64,000 nt of DNA from Chloroflexota bacterium (GCA_021825925.1 JAKAFP010000001.1:558001-622000), one strand, 5' to 3'; shown: positions 25,628 through 34,536, counted from the stretch's first letter. Notes: generated from the letters alone by a model not told the origin. Numbers and translations: made by a program.

Positions 25628-26917
25628 ATGAAAAAGTCACAAGCAAGTGAAAGTGGACAAATAATTGTCATTTTGGCAATAGCCCTGGTTGCTGTTCTGG
25701 GGGTCACTGCTTTGGCGCTTGATGGTAGTTTGCTATTAAATGACCGTCGTGATGATCAAAGTATTGCGGATTCTACAGCATTAGCCAGCGCCAGTGCTGC
25801 AGTTCAAATATTAAAGGATTACCCGCCCAATCAATTTTATTGTGGTTCTGTTCTGGCTAATAACGCCGCGACGGCTGCAATTTTAGCCGGAAAACAATTT
25901 GCATTATCTGAAGGAATTACACTGATTGACAATGATTCAACGAATGGTATTTCAGTGGGTTGCAGTGTAAAAAGCTACCGAACTTATCTGGATATAAAAA
26001 TAACCGTTTCTACAACCAGAGAGACTACTTTTGCAAAGATTGTTGGTAGAAACGAGCTAAATACCAGGGTTGAGGCTACATCTAGGGTATATCCAAAAGA
26101 GACTTTGGCGTTTGGGAATGGGATCGCTTCTTTGTCAAATTCTTGTGGGACAATTGGTGGAATCACTGTTAATGGGACTGGATCAATTGATATACTCGGT
26201 GCAGGGATTTTTACTAATTCCTGTTTAACAGGTACTGGTACCATAGATATCGTGGTCGAGAATGGTCAAATTTCGTATTTTACTTCGTACTCTCCTCCTT
26301 CTGCGGGATCAGTCAGCCCAGCTCCTTCACATGTTGCTGAGAGACTTCCCCTTTTCACAGTTCCTATCCCGGATTGCACAAAAGTGCCTTATTACAATGC
26401 TCCTGTTTCTGTCACCAGTGGAAGGACCATTGATCCAGGAAATTACTCAAAGATTAAGCTTTCCAATTCGGACACCTTGATCATGAATCCAGGACTTTAC
26501 TGCATGACTGGTGATTTTACAACCACTGGTCAGGCGCATGTTGTTGGAAATGGCGTGACTATATACTTTGTGAGTGGAACGTTTGATACCGCAGGTACAT
26601 CCGTCATCAATTTGTCTGCCCCAAATTGTGAAAGTTCTGTATGCGGTGTTCCTCCTGCAATACGAGGAATTCTCATTTATTTAAGCCCCAGTAACAACTC
26701 AAAAATCAAGTTTACAGGCACATCAAATTCAGAGTTTATGGGTACCATTTTTGCTCCGGGTGGGTCCATCTATGTGACGGGTTCCGGGAGTACTGTCACC
26801 TTGAACACCCAATTGATCGCGAACAAAGTGGATGTTTCTGGCACGGCAGATATTTCTCTCAATCTGAACGGGGCCGAGATTTATCAATCCCCCTCCTCAA
26901 TTCAACTTCTTAAGTAG
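25628..26917 (+). CDS. TadG-like protein with beta-helix-type C-terminal region
   Basis: The 429-residue protein opens with 'ESGQIIVILAIALVAVLGVTAL', the TadG N-terminal membrane segment, followed by 'ALDGSLLLNDRRDDQSIADST'. From about residue 150 it has repeated Gly/Ser/Thr-rich strands ('NPGLYCMTGDFTTTG', 'GTIFAPGGSIYVTG') suggesting a right-handed beta-helix such as DUF7305. It ends 'SIQLLK', like its two paralogues at 28230 and 31191, and lacks a von Willebrand domain. Probably a surface protein of a Tad-like apparatus. No Tad ATPase or platform gene is in the window. Confidence 0.78.
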   Translation: MKKSQASESGQIIVILAIALVAVLGVTALALDGSLLLNDRRDDQSIADSTALASASAAVQILKDYPPNQFYCGSVLANNAATAAILAGKQFALSEGITLIDNDSTNGISVGCSVKSYRTYLDIKITVSTTRETTFAKIVGRNELNTRVEATSRVYPKETLAFGNGIASLSNSCGTIGGITVNGTGSIDILGAGIFTNSCLTGTGTIDIVVENGQISYFTSYSPPSAGSVSPAPSHVAERLPLFTVPIPDCTKVPYYNAPVSVTSGRTIDPGNYSKIKLSNSDTLIMNPGLYCMTGDFTTTGQAHVVGNGVTIYFVSGTFDTAGTSVINLSAPNCESSVCGVPPAIRGILIYLSPSNNSKIKFTGTSNSEFMGTIFAPGGSIYVTGSGSTVTLNTQLIANKVDVSGTADISLNLNGAEIYQSPSSIQLLK

Positions 26918-26938
26918 TCTTAGTGAAGGATTTGACTC

Positions 26939-27003
26939 AACTCTAATAGATCTCGCGAAGCTGAAAAAGTGAGCGATTGTATCGGAATCACCTATAACAA
27001 TTA
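26939..27003 (+). pseudogene. Remnant of a TadE gene
   Basis: In one frame this stretch reads NSNRSREAEKVSDCIGITYN and then stops. The intact TadE at 23885 has '[10 protein letters not shown]...[12 protein letters not shown]' and the one at 27198 '[10 protein letters not shown]...YYQDCTGIKNRA'. The remnant keeps both motifs but lacks the residues between them, so it looks like an internally deleted copy left between clusters A and B. No start codon or ribosome-binding site is present. Confidence 0.45.
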
Positions 27004-27046
27004 GTTATTGCGCAAGGTGATAATTTGCGTGTTCGTTAATTTATAG

Positions 27047-27097
27047 TTAACACTTTTGCAATGATGCGCTTTTTATATCTAAAAGACTTATAATTTT
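27047..27097 (+). promoter_or_regulatory. Conserved two-block promoter element, Tad cluster B
   Basis: TTAACACTTTTGCAATG (27047-27063) lies 25 bp before TATAAT (27089-27094), with CTAAAAGACT just ahead of the box. Same geometry as at 23776 and 30959. Confidence 0.75.
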
Positions 27098-27197
27098 CTA
27101 TTATAAGTAGAAATATTATTGTTATTTTTTCCGAGACAAAAAACAACTCAATTTATTGGTGATTTTTCAGTATAAGGCTAAAGGTAGGCTTAAATAC

Positions 27198-27710
27198 ATG
27201 AAGGATCTATTTAACTTGGTTGGCCCAAAAGAGAAGGGTCAATCCACCCTTGAATTGGCTCTAGTCTTACCCGTTTTTGTGACATTAATCCTGGGTGTTT
27301 TTGAGATTGCGCTTATCTTTTTTACCAATGTGTCTGTGGCAAATGCCAGTCGTGAAGCTGCCCGTTATGCCGCCACTTCAGGCTGCCCTTCCTCCACCGC
27401 TTGTCTGGATGCTGATATTCAGTATTACCAGGATTGTACAGGTATAAAGAATAGGGCAATAGCAAAAGCTCCGGGCATTGGGCTAACAGCCTCTAACATT
27501 ACCATCAGTTATGACCACGGGCCCAATAACAGCGGTGTGATTTCTGCCATTACAGATGCTTGTTCTGCAACCACACCGACATTGGTCACTGGTGACCGTG
27601 TAGTTGTTACTGTGACAAAGCAATTTACTCTAATCGTTCCCATTCCTGGACTAAAGAATTTTCCGATAGTTAGTAAAACTTATCGCACTTATCTAGGAAA
27701 GGTGCAGTGA
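27198..27710 (+). CDS. TadE-like pseudopilin
   Basis: The 170-residue protein has the TadE N-terminus 'KGQSTLELALVLPVFVTLILG' and '[17 protein letters not shown]', followed by a short exported domain with 'ISYDHGPNNSG' and 'VVVTVTKQFTLIVP'. It is closely related to the TadE part of 23885 but has no TPT tail. ATG at 27198 (MKDLFNL) is chosen because the longer frame from 27156 has no ribosome-binding site. The stop overlaps the next start (TGATG). Confidence 0.82.
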   Translation: MKDLFNLVGPKEKGQSTLELALVLPVFVTLILGVFEIALIFFTNVSVANASREAARYAATSGCPSSTACLDADIQYYQDCTGIKNRAIAKAPGIGLTASNITISYDHGPNNSGVISAITDACSATTPTLVTGDRVVVTVTKQFTLIVPIPGLKNFPIVSKTYRTYLGKVQ

Positions 27711-28186
27711 TGAGTGCAAAAATGGATTTTTTCAGACGCTTGACAAAATTAAACGACAAAATGCCTCAGGGACGCAGACGGGATGAATCAGGTCAAGGTA
27801 TGGTGGAACTCGCTGTCAGCTTGATCGTGATATTGGTCGTTTTAGCCGGTATTGTGGATATGAGCCGCACGATCATTACGAAGATGCAGTTGCAAGATGC
27901 CGCAGAGGAAGGGGTGGTTTATGCCATGGCATTTCCACACAACTGCACGCAAATTCAATATAGAGTGCTTCAGAATCTGACAAAAGTAAAAAACGCCACC
28001 TTAAGTTCTGTAAACGTCTCTTACAACAATGTTGCTTGTGCTACTGCAACCGGCAATGTCAAAGGGCAACTTATCAATATTTCCATTGCAAATAGTTTTC
28101 CGGTGAGCATGCCTTTTCTAGGTACAGTGATTGGAAGTTCAAGAACCATTCAGGTGGATGCAAAAGGCGTCGTAATAAAGAATTAA
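27710..28186 (+). CDS. TadE/TadF-like pseudopilin
   Basis: The 158-residue protein has 'ESGQGMVELAVSLIVILVVLAGI' and then 'VDMSRTIITKMQLQDAAEEG', a prepilin-like signal helix with the Glu-Leu pair. It matches the protein at 25147 in layout and in 'MPFLGTVIG' near the end. Its N-terminal cytoplasmic extension is longer (about 28 residues, Lys/Arg-rich). The ATG overlaps the previous stop and is preceded by AGGAAAGG. Confidence 0.8.
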   Translation: MSAKMDFFRRLTKLNDKMPQGRRRDESGQGMVELAVSLIVILVVLAGIVDMSRTIITKMQLQDAAEEGVVYAMAFPHNCTQIQYRVLQNLTKVKNATLSSVNVSYNNVACATATGNVKGQLINISIANSFPVSMPFLGTVIGSSRTIQVDAKGVVIKN

Positions 28187-28229
28187 TGGATAGGTGGATC
28201 AGATTGGTAGTATTACTGGATTGGTAGAT

Positions 28230-29822
28230 ATGAAAACAATTGAAAAGGGTCAAATTATTGTCGTACTGGCAGTTGCATTGGTGGCAATTTTAGGGATCAC
28301 TGCACTGGCGGTGGATGGCAGTATGATCTATGCAGAACGTCGTAATGATCAAACCACTGCAGATTCGACAGCCTTATCCGCAGCTCAGACTGCTTCAGCC
28401 AATGCCACCTGCGCTACAGCCCGACCTGCTGCAATTACACAGGCCATTGCTTATGCCTCTGCACAAGAAGGTATGGCACTGGTGAATGATTCCACCAGCC
28501 CCAACCGGGTGGAAGCCACCTGCAATGCAGACAATACCAAGTTGACCATTAAAGTGGTGATCACTTCAAACACGCCGACTACGTTTGCCAAATTGGTTTC
28601 AAGAAATCAATTGACCACCAAAGTTGAATCCACTTCGCAAATTACTTTTGGATCGAACATATTTGCCAGCGGTGATGGGTTTTGGGCTACAGGCACCACC
28701 TGTGATGCCAATGGCGGTATTTGGTTGTCAGGCACCTCCAAAGTGTATATTCATGGGGGTGGAGTCTATTCGTCTTCGTGTATTTCGGTGCGCTCCGCTC
28801 CCGGTGGTATTTTCACGGATGGTGGCCCAATAAACTATACAGGCAGTACCGGCAATGGAATGCGCACGCTTACGGTTGGTTCGAAAACTGAATATATTGG
28901 TACGCCGGGTACCTCAGGCACCAACGGGTTGATTTTTTCCAAAAACACCACTTCGTTCATGCTGGCAAATCAAACCACTTTTCCAACGGCGACTTATCAA
29001 TTGTCAGATGGGATGATCCAGGCAGGGCTTTATGCAAACCCGCTTTTTGCTGATGTTCAATGGCCTACTTACCAACCTGCCCTTTCTGTTCTTCCGACTA
29101 TTCCGGTGATGCCGACGCAGCCATGCACTGGCCTGGTGGATTACGGTACGCCTGATCTGAGCTATTCAGCAACACCAAGAACGCTGAACCCCGGCATCTA
29201 TACAAAAATGGATCAAGGTTACACCAACCTGGTCCTGAACCCCGGCGTCTATTGTATTAAAGCCGGCGGTTCGCTTAATTTCAACCAACTTAATGTAACG
29301 GCCAACAATACCATCATCTATTTCATGGGAGCCGGGTCTTTTAATGTCGGCAGCGGTATTAATACCATGACCATGGATAGCAGTTCAATCTACTTGACCA
29401 ATGGGAATTTCGATGTCAGCAACGGCACCTTTAATGCGAACCCGATTACGATCTATATCAAACAAGGTAGCTTTTATCTAAGAAATGGTGCATATGGCGC
29501 AACCATGAAAGCGCCGACTTGCAGCGATTCTTCTTGTGGCGTCGGTCCAGCCATTAAAGGTGTATTGGTTTATATGGATCCCGCCAACACAGGGACCTTT
29601 AATATTTTGAATGGAAATTCTTCAGCACATAAACTATACGGCACTATTTTTGCGCCAAATGCATTAGCTTATATTGATGGTGCAACTTACACCTATTCCA
29701 CGGACGTCCAATTTATTGCCAAGCGGATTGAATTGTCTGGCAGCGCCGGCATTACGTTGAACACTACAGCAGGTAACCTTTATACTACCGGCGGTGCAGG
29801 GGCTGTTGAACTTTTGAAATAA
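28230..29822 (+). CDS. TadG-like protein with beta-helix-type C-terminal region
   Basis: The 530-residue protein begins with 'EKGQIIVVLAVALVAILGITAL' and 'AVDGSMIYAERRNDQTTADS'. The C-terminal two thirds consist of Gly/Asn/Thr-rich strands ('NPGVYCIKAGGSLNFNQ', 'GSFYLRNGAYGATM', 'GTIFAPNALAYIDG') and it ends 'AVELLK'. It is strongly similar along its whole length to the protein at 31191, with matching DNA blocks, so the two arose by recent duplication. ATG 28230 is chosen; a GTG at 28194 is the alternative. Probably exported and surface-bound. Confidence 0.8.
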   Translation: MKTIEKGQIIVVLAVALVAILGITALAVDGSMIYAERRNDQTTADSTALSAAQTASANATCATARPAAITQAIAYASAQEGMALVNDSTSPNRVEATCNADNTKLTIKVVITSNTPTTFAKLVSRNQLTTKVESTSQITFGSNIFASGDGFWATGTTCDANGGIWLSGTSKVYIHGGGVYSSSCISVRSAPGGIFTDGGPINYTGSTGNGMRTLTVGSKTEYIGTPGTSGTNGLIFSKNTTSFMLANQTTFPTATYQLSDGMIQAGLYANPLFADVQWPTYQPALSVLPTIPVMPTQPCTGLVDYGTPDLSYSATPRTLNPGIYTKMDQGYTNLVLNPGVYCIKAGGSLNFNQLNVTANNTIIYFMGAGSFNVGSGINTMTMDSSSIYLTNGNFDVSNGTFNANPITIYIKQGSFYLRNGAYGATMKAPTCSDSSCGVGPAIKGVLVYMDPANTGTFNILNGNSSAHKLYGTIFAPNALAYIDGATYTYSTDVQFIAKRIELSGSAGITLNTTAGNLYTTGGAGAVELLK

Positions 29823-29830
29823 TTTGGATT

Positions 29831-30544
29831 TTATGCTTCGAAGATGACCAAATCCGAAAATGCAACTGAAATATCGGATCTGTTGGATGGTTCAACCGCA
29901 AGGTGAGATTGTCCCTTGCTGTAGAAAGTATCTTTCATTGAAGTTGCTAATACTCCATTAAGGTAAACAGATAACTGCACACCTTTAAGGACGAATCGTA
30001 ATTCGTTGGTTTCATTTAATCCTGCTTTTAATGCGCTGTTAAACCGCCAGCTTACGATCGCCCTCCAAGCCATTTCTCCGCCTGGAGGCGTTTCGTAACA
30101 GCCAATAATATAATGCCTGTTAGGTGAGATAAGCACACAATATCCCCCTATACCATCTTCATATCGGGCGCATACCCCTGCGTGGATAAGATCGCAGTCT
30201 CCTTGCAGAAACCGAATTTTGACTCGCATATCTTGATCATCAAGATATCCTGATGTTTTCAATATAAAATGCACACGTTCAGAAGATGGAAAGTTGGCAT
30301 GGATTTCAGGGATACTTCCGGTTTTAAGCGATACCTTGTCCGGGTTAATTTTTTCCCATCCAGTCAAGTTGGGATCATTAAAATCTGCCCTGTAAAGAAT
30401 GCCTGGTTCATTAAACTCAGATTTGTTTTTCTTGGGTAAATGAAGTATTTTACCGCAATACAGACACTTGATCACTCCCTCAGGATAACTCAGGGGTTGT
30501 TGGATTGGCGCTCCGCAAGCAGGACAGTCGAGGGTTGCATACAT
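29831..30544 (-). CDS. Zinc-ribbon protein with concanavalin-like domain
   Basis: The 237-residue protein starts with a zinc ribbon, 'LDCPACGAPIQQ...VIKCLYCGKIL' (CxxC-x17-CxxC), at residues 5-34. The rest (50-237) has the strand pattern of a LamG/DUF1080-like jelly roll, including 'RADFNDPNLTGWEK', 'YLDDQDMRVKIRF', 'GGYCVLISPNRHYIIG', 'NELRFVLKGVQLSVYLNG' and 'VAFSDLVIFEA'. No signal peptide is seen. It lies on the opposite strand between Tad clusters B and C. The function is unknown; ligand binding is inferred. Confidence 0.65.
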   Translation of the reverse strand: MYATLDCPACGAPIQQPLSYPEGVIKCLYCGKILHLPKKNKSEFNEPGILYRADFNDPNLTGWEKINPDKVSLKTGSIPEIHANFPSSERVHFILKTSGYLDDQDMRVKIRFLQGDCDLIHAGVCARYEDGIGGYCVLISPNRHYIIGCYETPPGGEMAWRAIVSWRFNSALKAGLNETNELRFVLKGVQLSVYLNGVLATSMKDTFYSKGQSHLAVEPSNRSDISVAFSDLVIFEA

Positions 30545-30958
30545 GTTGTTTATTTTAAGAGAAAATGAGATTGCTGTAAATAAAATATCTATTAATGATC
30601 TTTCGTGGGGTTTGATATCACGGCACTATTGTTTATTGACTGCTGAACCTTTGAGTTTAATAAAATCGGCCAAATAATAAGCAGGAACATTTTGATTAAC
30701 ACAGTTGTTCCACAAATTTGCCAACTTCGATGAGATCAATAAAAACGCTACGCCCAATCATGGCTGTTGCAAGACAAATTATCTAAATCACTCAACACTA
30801 GTAGGTAAGAGAGTTTGGGTATTACAACGTCCAAACATTGAATAATCTATATCCTTGGTGGACAGTACTTGATTAATGTATTCATTAATTTGTTTCAAAT
30901 AAATTGAGAACGCCCAATTGAACATGGATTTTAGGTATCCAACCGGTTGCTCCTGAAG
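30545..30958. other. A/T-rich intergenic region without a supported gene
   Basis: No gene with a credible start and ribosome-binding site is seen. A 61-codon minus-strand frame (30788-30973) overlaps the conserved promoter block and is probably not coding. The area may mark the site where the TadE genes of cluster C were lost. Confidence 0.5.
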
Positions 30959-31009
30959 TTTACAGATTTGCAATGCCCAAACCGGGCAGGCTAAAAGTCG
31001 TATAATTTT
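30959..31009 (+). promoter_or_regulatory. Conserved two-block promoter element, Tad cluster C
   Basis: TTTACAGATTTGCAATG (30959-30975) lies 25 bp before TATAAT (31001-31006), with CTAAAAGTCG immediately ahead of the box, as at 23776 and 27047. It is followed by a long leader of about 180 bp before the gene at 31191. Confidence 0.75.
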
Positions 31010-31190
31010 TTATTATAGGTGGGTTTTTTATTGGTAAAACTTCAGTTTCAAATTGTATTAATTTACTGGTAGTAATAGCAAATTATTATTTTTATATGTT
31101 TTGGTAAAGCAGATAGATTTTACCTGCCTTTATTAATCCATTTCATTGATTGGTTCTAATTTGTGCAATGATTTGTGACGTGAGGATTAA

Positions 31191-32756
31191 ATGAACAAAA
31201 AAGAAAGTGGTCAAATAATTGTAATTTTAGCTGTGGCGCTTGTCGCCATATTAGGTATTACCGCCCTGGCGGTAGATGGCAGTATGATCTACGCGGAACG
31301 GCGAGAGGATCAATCCACTGCGGATTCGGCCGCTTTGTCGGCGGCGCAAACAGCATCCGCCAGCCCGACTTGCGCAACTGCACGCTCAGCCGCCATAAAC
31401 CAGGCCATCACTTATGCCTCTGCCCAAGAAGGGGTGGCATTGGTGAATGATTCCACTAACCCCAACCGGGTGGAAGCCACCTGCAACGCCGATAACACCA
31501 AGCTGACCATTAAAATTGTGGTGACATCAGATACGCCCACTACTTTTGCACAAATGGTGTCTCGTGATCAATTACAGACCACTGTAGAGTCCATCTCACA
31601 GGTTTCGATCGGAAATTCAACCCCTTATGCCAATGGGGCCGGACTTTGGAGTACTGGCACAACCTGTGATGCAAATGGCGGCATCTGGTTATCTGGTACT
31701 GCAAAGATATTGATCAGCGGTGGTAGTGCTTATTCGGCCTCCTGTATTAGTGTGGCTTCATCCCCTTCAGGAATTATTTCCGACACTTCATCCATTCAGT
31801 ATTCAGGTAAAACCGGGTCGAATGTTACAACGTCATATATTGGCAGCCAGGTTTTGTATCTTGGATCTGCAGGACAATCTGGTTCGAATGGACTGATGTT
31901 GGCCAACTGGCAGGATGCTTATGTGTTGTATCAGCAAAACAACCTGGTTTTTCCTGCTGCGCTCTATCAATACCAGGTTAATCCGGCAGTCAATACTCTT
32001 ATTCCACAAGTCCAGTGGCCTGTTTATACTCCAACGGTGCAAACCCTGGCGGCACCACCCGTGATGGTTCCACCTAGCTGTAGTGGATTGGTAGACAAGG
32101 GTACTCCTGCTTCAACTTCAACAACTTATGATCCTGGATTGTACACAAGTATTAATGTGTCTCCATGGGCAGGGGATACAACCATGAGTGCGGGCATTTA
32201 TTGTATCAAAGCAGGGGGAAGTGTTGCCCTTTCGCAAAAGAATGTCACAGCTAACAACACCATTTTTTATTTTCTTGGGGCAGGTTCATTCAATGTCGGC
32301 AATGGCGTTCAAACAGTAACCATGAATAACAGCTCCATATATCTAACAAACGGTAATTTTGATGTCAGCAACGGAACATTTAATGCAGCAGGAATTACCA
32401 TATATATTAAGCAAGGTAATTTTTACCTCGAGAATGGTGCGTATGGAGCAACGATGTCTGCACCAGATGCAAGTGTTACAGGGTCACAAATTAAAGGTGT
32501 TTTGGTGTATATGGATCCTGCCAATACCGGTACTTTCAATATATTAAATGGAAACGGAACGCATAATTTAACTGGAACAATGTATGCGCCAAATGCACTG
32601 GCTACATTTGACGGCGGTACCGCCACAAGAACGAACAAGTGTCAACTCATCGCAAAACGAATTTCAATGTCTGGAAGCGCATCATTAACAATGGATACCA
32701 AGAATGGAGGCCTCTATTCAACCAGTTCCATTAGTTCAGTGGAATTGCTTAAATAG
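31191..32756 (+). CDS. TadG-like protein with beta-helix-type C-terminal region
   Basis: The 521-residue paralogue of 28230 shares 'GQIIVILAVALVAILGITAL', 'AVDGSMIYAERREDQSTADS', 'NDSTNPNRVEATCNADNTKL' and much of the Gly/Asn-rich C-terminal half, ending 'SVELLK'. The middle segment (about 140-330) diverges more, which would fit a variable exposed face. Unlike clusters A and B it has no TadE genes in front, only the conserved promoter element. GTGAGGA precedes the ATG. A convergent response regulator gene follows. Confidence 0.8.
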   Translation: MNKKESGQIIVILAVALVAILGITALAVDGSMIYAERREDQSTADSAALSAAQTASASPTCATARSAAINQAITYASAQEGVALVNDSTNPNRVEATCNADNTKLTIKIVVTSDTPTTFAQMVSRDQLQTTVESISQVSIGNSTPYANGAGLWSTGTTCDANGGIWLSGTAKILISGGSAYSASCISVASSPSGIISDTSSIQYSGKTGSNVTTSYIGSQVLYLGSAGQSGSNGLMLANWQDAYVLYQQNNLVFPAALYQYQVNPAVNTLIPQVQWPVYTPTVQTLAAPPVMVPPSCSGLVDKGTPASTSTTYDPGLYTSINVSPWAGDTTMSAGIYCIKAGGSVALSQKNVTANNTIFYFLGAGSFNVGNGVQTVTMNNSSIYLTNGNFDVSNGTFNAAGITIYIKQGNFYLENGAYGATMSAPDASVTGSQIKGVLVYMDPANTGTFNILNGNGTHNLTGTMYAPNALATFDGGTATRTNKCQLIAKRISMSGSASLTMDTKNGGLYSTSSISSVELLK

Positions 32757-32779
32757 TTTTAGGCATTATTAACCAAAAA

Positions 32780-32797
32780 CCCCGCCATTTGGCGGGG
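32780..32797 (-). terminator. Intrinsic terminator of the response regulator gene (convergent)
   Basis: CCCCGCC and GGCGGGG pair around ATTT. On the minus strand the hairpin is followed by TTTTTGG, so it ends the transcript from 33512; it can also slow the Tad cluster C transcript. Confidence 0.8.
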
Positions 32798-32804
32798 TTA
32801 CATT

Positions 32805-33512
32805 TTATAGGGAGGCATTCTTTCGGCGGTTCTGAGGCTGGGTGCCCGAATTGTCAGTATCCAATCGGTAGCCTACGCCGCGGATGGTTTTGATGTATTC
32901 CGGATGCCGTGGATTTTCTTCAATAGCCTGTCGGAGCCAGCTCATGTGAACATCCAGTGAGCGAGTGTCGCCAGTATAGTCGGTTTCCCATGCTTTGCGG
33001 AACATCTCTTCACGATTGATCACCTCGCCAGGATGTTCCATTAAGATCTTCAATAAAACCACCAGCCTGGGGGTGAGTTGGATCTGTCTATCTTTCAAGA
33101 TCACGCGATGTTGTTCAACATCCAGGATCAATTCCCCCGCCTGTAAACCGCCATTGTTTTGAATGGGTAGCAGGTGTTTTACCCTGTTGACCAGCTTTTG
33201 CATGGTAAAAGGCAAAAACAAAACAGAGTTGGCATCGTAATTATCTTTGGGGTCGGCATCTTTATCCAGTACCAGGATCACAGGCAGATCTGAATTTTGT
33301 TGGTGAAGAGATTGACAAATACGCTTACCGTTGGTGCGCATGGAAGAAGCATCAATGACCACGAGATCGGGTTTGCTGCTTTCAAGGTGAGACAAGGCAG
33401 CCGCACCACTTGGTACACTTTCAACCAGGTAACCTTTCTTGGTCAATCCGGCTGCAAATGATGGGTGGTCGGTTCTTTTGCCTTCGACGAGTAAAATTCT
33501 AGGCTTGATCAA
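32805..33512 (-). CDS. OmpR-type response regulator with atypical receiver
   Basis: The 235-residue protein combines a receiver-like domain (1-115) with a winged-helix DNA-binding domain (about 130-222; 'LTPRLVVLLKILMEHPGEVINREEM', 'DVHMSWLRQAIE', 'IKTIRGVGYRL'). The receiver keeps an aspartate at the expected site ('VVIDAS') but lacks the acidic pair ('LLVEGKR') and the conserved lysine ('LFLPF' instead of xxKPF). It may therefore work without phosphorylation. Translation starts at TTG 33512. It lies next to the Tad clusters and could control them, but no direct evidence is seen. Confidence 0.85.
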   Translation of the reverse strand: MIKPRILLVEGKRTDHPSFAAGLTKKGYLVESVPSGAAALSHLESSKPDLVVIDASSMRTNGKRICQSLHQQNSDLPVILVLDKDADPKDNYDANSVLFLPFTMQKLVNRVKHLLPIQNNGGLQAGELILDVEQHRVILKDRQIQLTPRLVVLLKILMEHPGEVINREEMFRKAWETDYTGDTRSLDVHMSWLRQAIEENPRHPEYIKTIRGVGYRLDTDNSGTQPQNRRKNASL

Positions 33513-33821
33513 CGATTCTTTATTCCAGTCCTATTTATGATAATAGCAGAAGTACTCTGTATTTACTGATAATTTTCCAAACAGCAAGATCTATTATGTT
33601 GCCTGAACTCTCATGACAGCCATGAGATGCTTTGTTATATTCTTTCTGTCTGAAATTTGAACACAATCCCCACTAAAAAGCAATATCTAGTTCAAGCAGA
33701 CAGTTGAAAGGTGTGCGTCAATTACTAAAACCTATTATACTCCAATCTTAAAAAAAGCAAGTTAAAAGAATTGTAAGCCTTAAAAAAACCGGCAATCCGA
33801 TTAATCAGTGGGCGGGCAAAG
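33513..33821. other. Intergenic region without a supported gene
   Basis: This A/T-rich stretch between divergent genes holds no credible gene. It must contain the promoter of the response regulator gene, but no clear hexamers were found. Confidence 0.5.
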
Positions 33822-33850
33822 TTGCGTTGCTATTTGCCGCGTGTTAGAAT
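33822..33850 (+). promoter_or_regulatory. Promoter of the bifunctional nuclease gene
   Basis: TTGCGT (33822-33827) and TAGAAT (33845-33850) are 17 bp apart; the gene starts 48 bp later. It may also serve dnaB and the genes behind it. Confidence 0.6.
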
Positions 33851-33898
33851 ACTAACAAGATTTTATGAATTATTTACGTTATGAGGTGGAAGAAGTTA

Positions 33899-34492
33899 AT
33901 GTCCGAAATGGTTGAAGTGATGATTGACAGTGTGAGAGTAAGCCTCACAAACCAGCAGCGAATCGTATTGCTGCGGGAAATTGAAGTTGAACGCTACCTG
34001 CCGATCTGGATTGGTCCCTACGAAGCCGAATCCATCACCATTTCGCTGCAAGAAATTGAAATTGCCCGGCCTCAAACCCATGACCTTTTGATCGAAACAC
34101 TTGAAAAGATTCACGCCCGCCTGACCCGGGTGGAAGTGATCGCCTTACGCGGGGATATTTTTTATGGCAATCTCGTGATCGAATCTGGCGGGGAGATCAT
34201 CCTGATTGATGCCAGGCCTTCAGATTCGATTGCCTTGGCTGTCAGGGCGCATGTACCCATCCTGGTTGCGCGGGATATTCTGGAGACGGCAGGTATTACC
34301 CGTGAGCCGGATATACAACAGGAGATCGAAGAGGAAGAATCCAAACAGGCTGCCGCCGAAGCGGGTGAGTCAAAAGAACGGTTGTCTGTTTTTGAAAACT
34401 TTCTATCCAATGTCAAACTGGATGACGAACCGGACATGGATCAATCCGTTGACCCTGATGACGATCCTGATCATCCTTCCATTGACGATTAA
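33899..34492 (+). CDS. Bifunctional nuclease (DUF151) family protein
   Basis: The 197-residue protein has the BFN domain at 1-135: 'LPIWIGPYEAESI', 'RPQTHDLL', 'ARLTRVEVIAL' and 'IDARPSDSIALAVR'. The C-terminal 60 residues are very acidic and low in complexity. Family members were named for RNase/DNase activity reported in plants, while in bacteria the role is unclear. ATG at 33899 (MSEMVEV) follows GAGGTGG; the longer frame from 33881 starts within that site. dnaB lies 44 bp downstream. Confidence 0.82.
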   Translation: MSEMVEVMIDSVRVSLTNQQRIVLLREIEVERYLPIWIGPYEAESITISLQEIEIARPQTHDLLIETLEKIHARLTRVEVIALRGDIFYGNLVIESGGEIILIDARPSDSIALAVRAHVPILVARDILETAGITREPDIQQEIEEEESKQAAAEAGESKERLSVFENFLSNVKLDDEPDMDQSVDPDDDPDHPSIDD

Positions 34493-34536
34493 AACAGCTT
34501 CATCCATCTGATAAATTTGGAGAACCCGGGTAGCCC

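Noticed and set aside
30788..30973. 61-codon minus-strand frame, vaguely like the end of a transposase
   Set aside because: The 'MFGRCNTQ' resemblance to ISL3-type C-termini is too weak, there are no terminal repeats, and its start overlaps the conserved promoter block.
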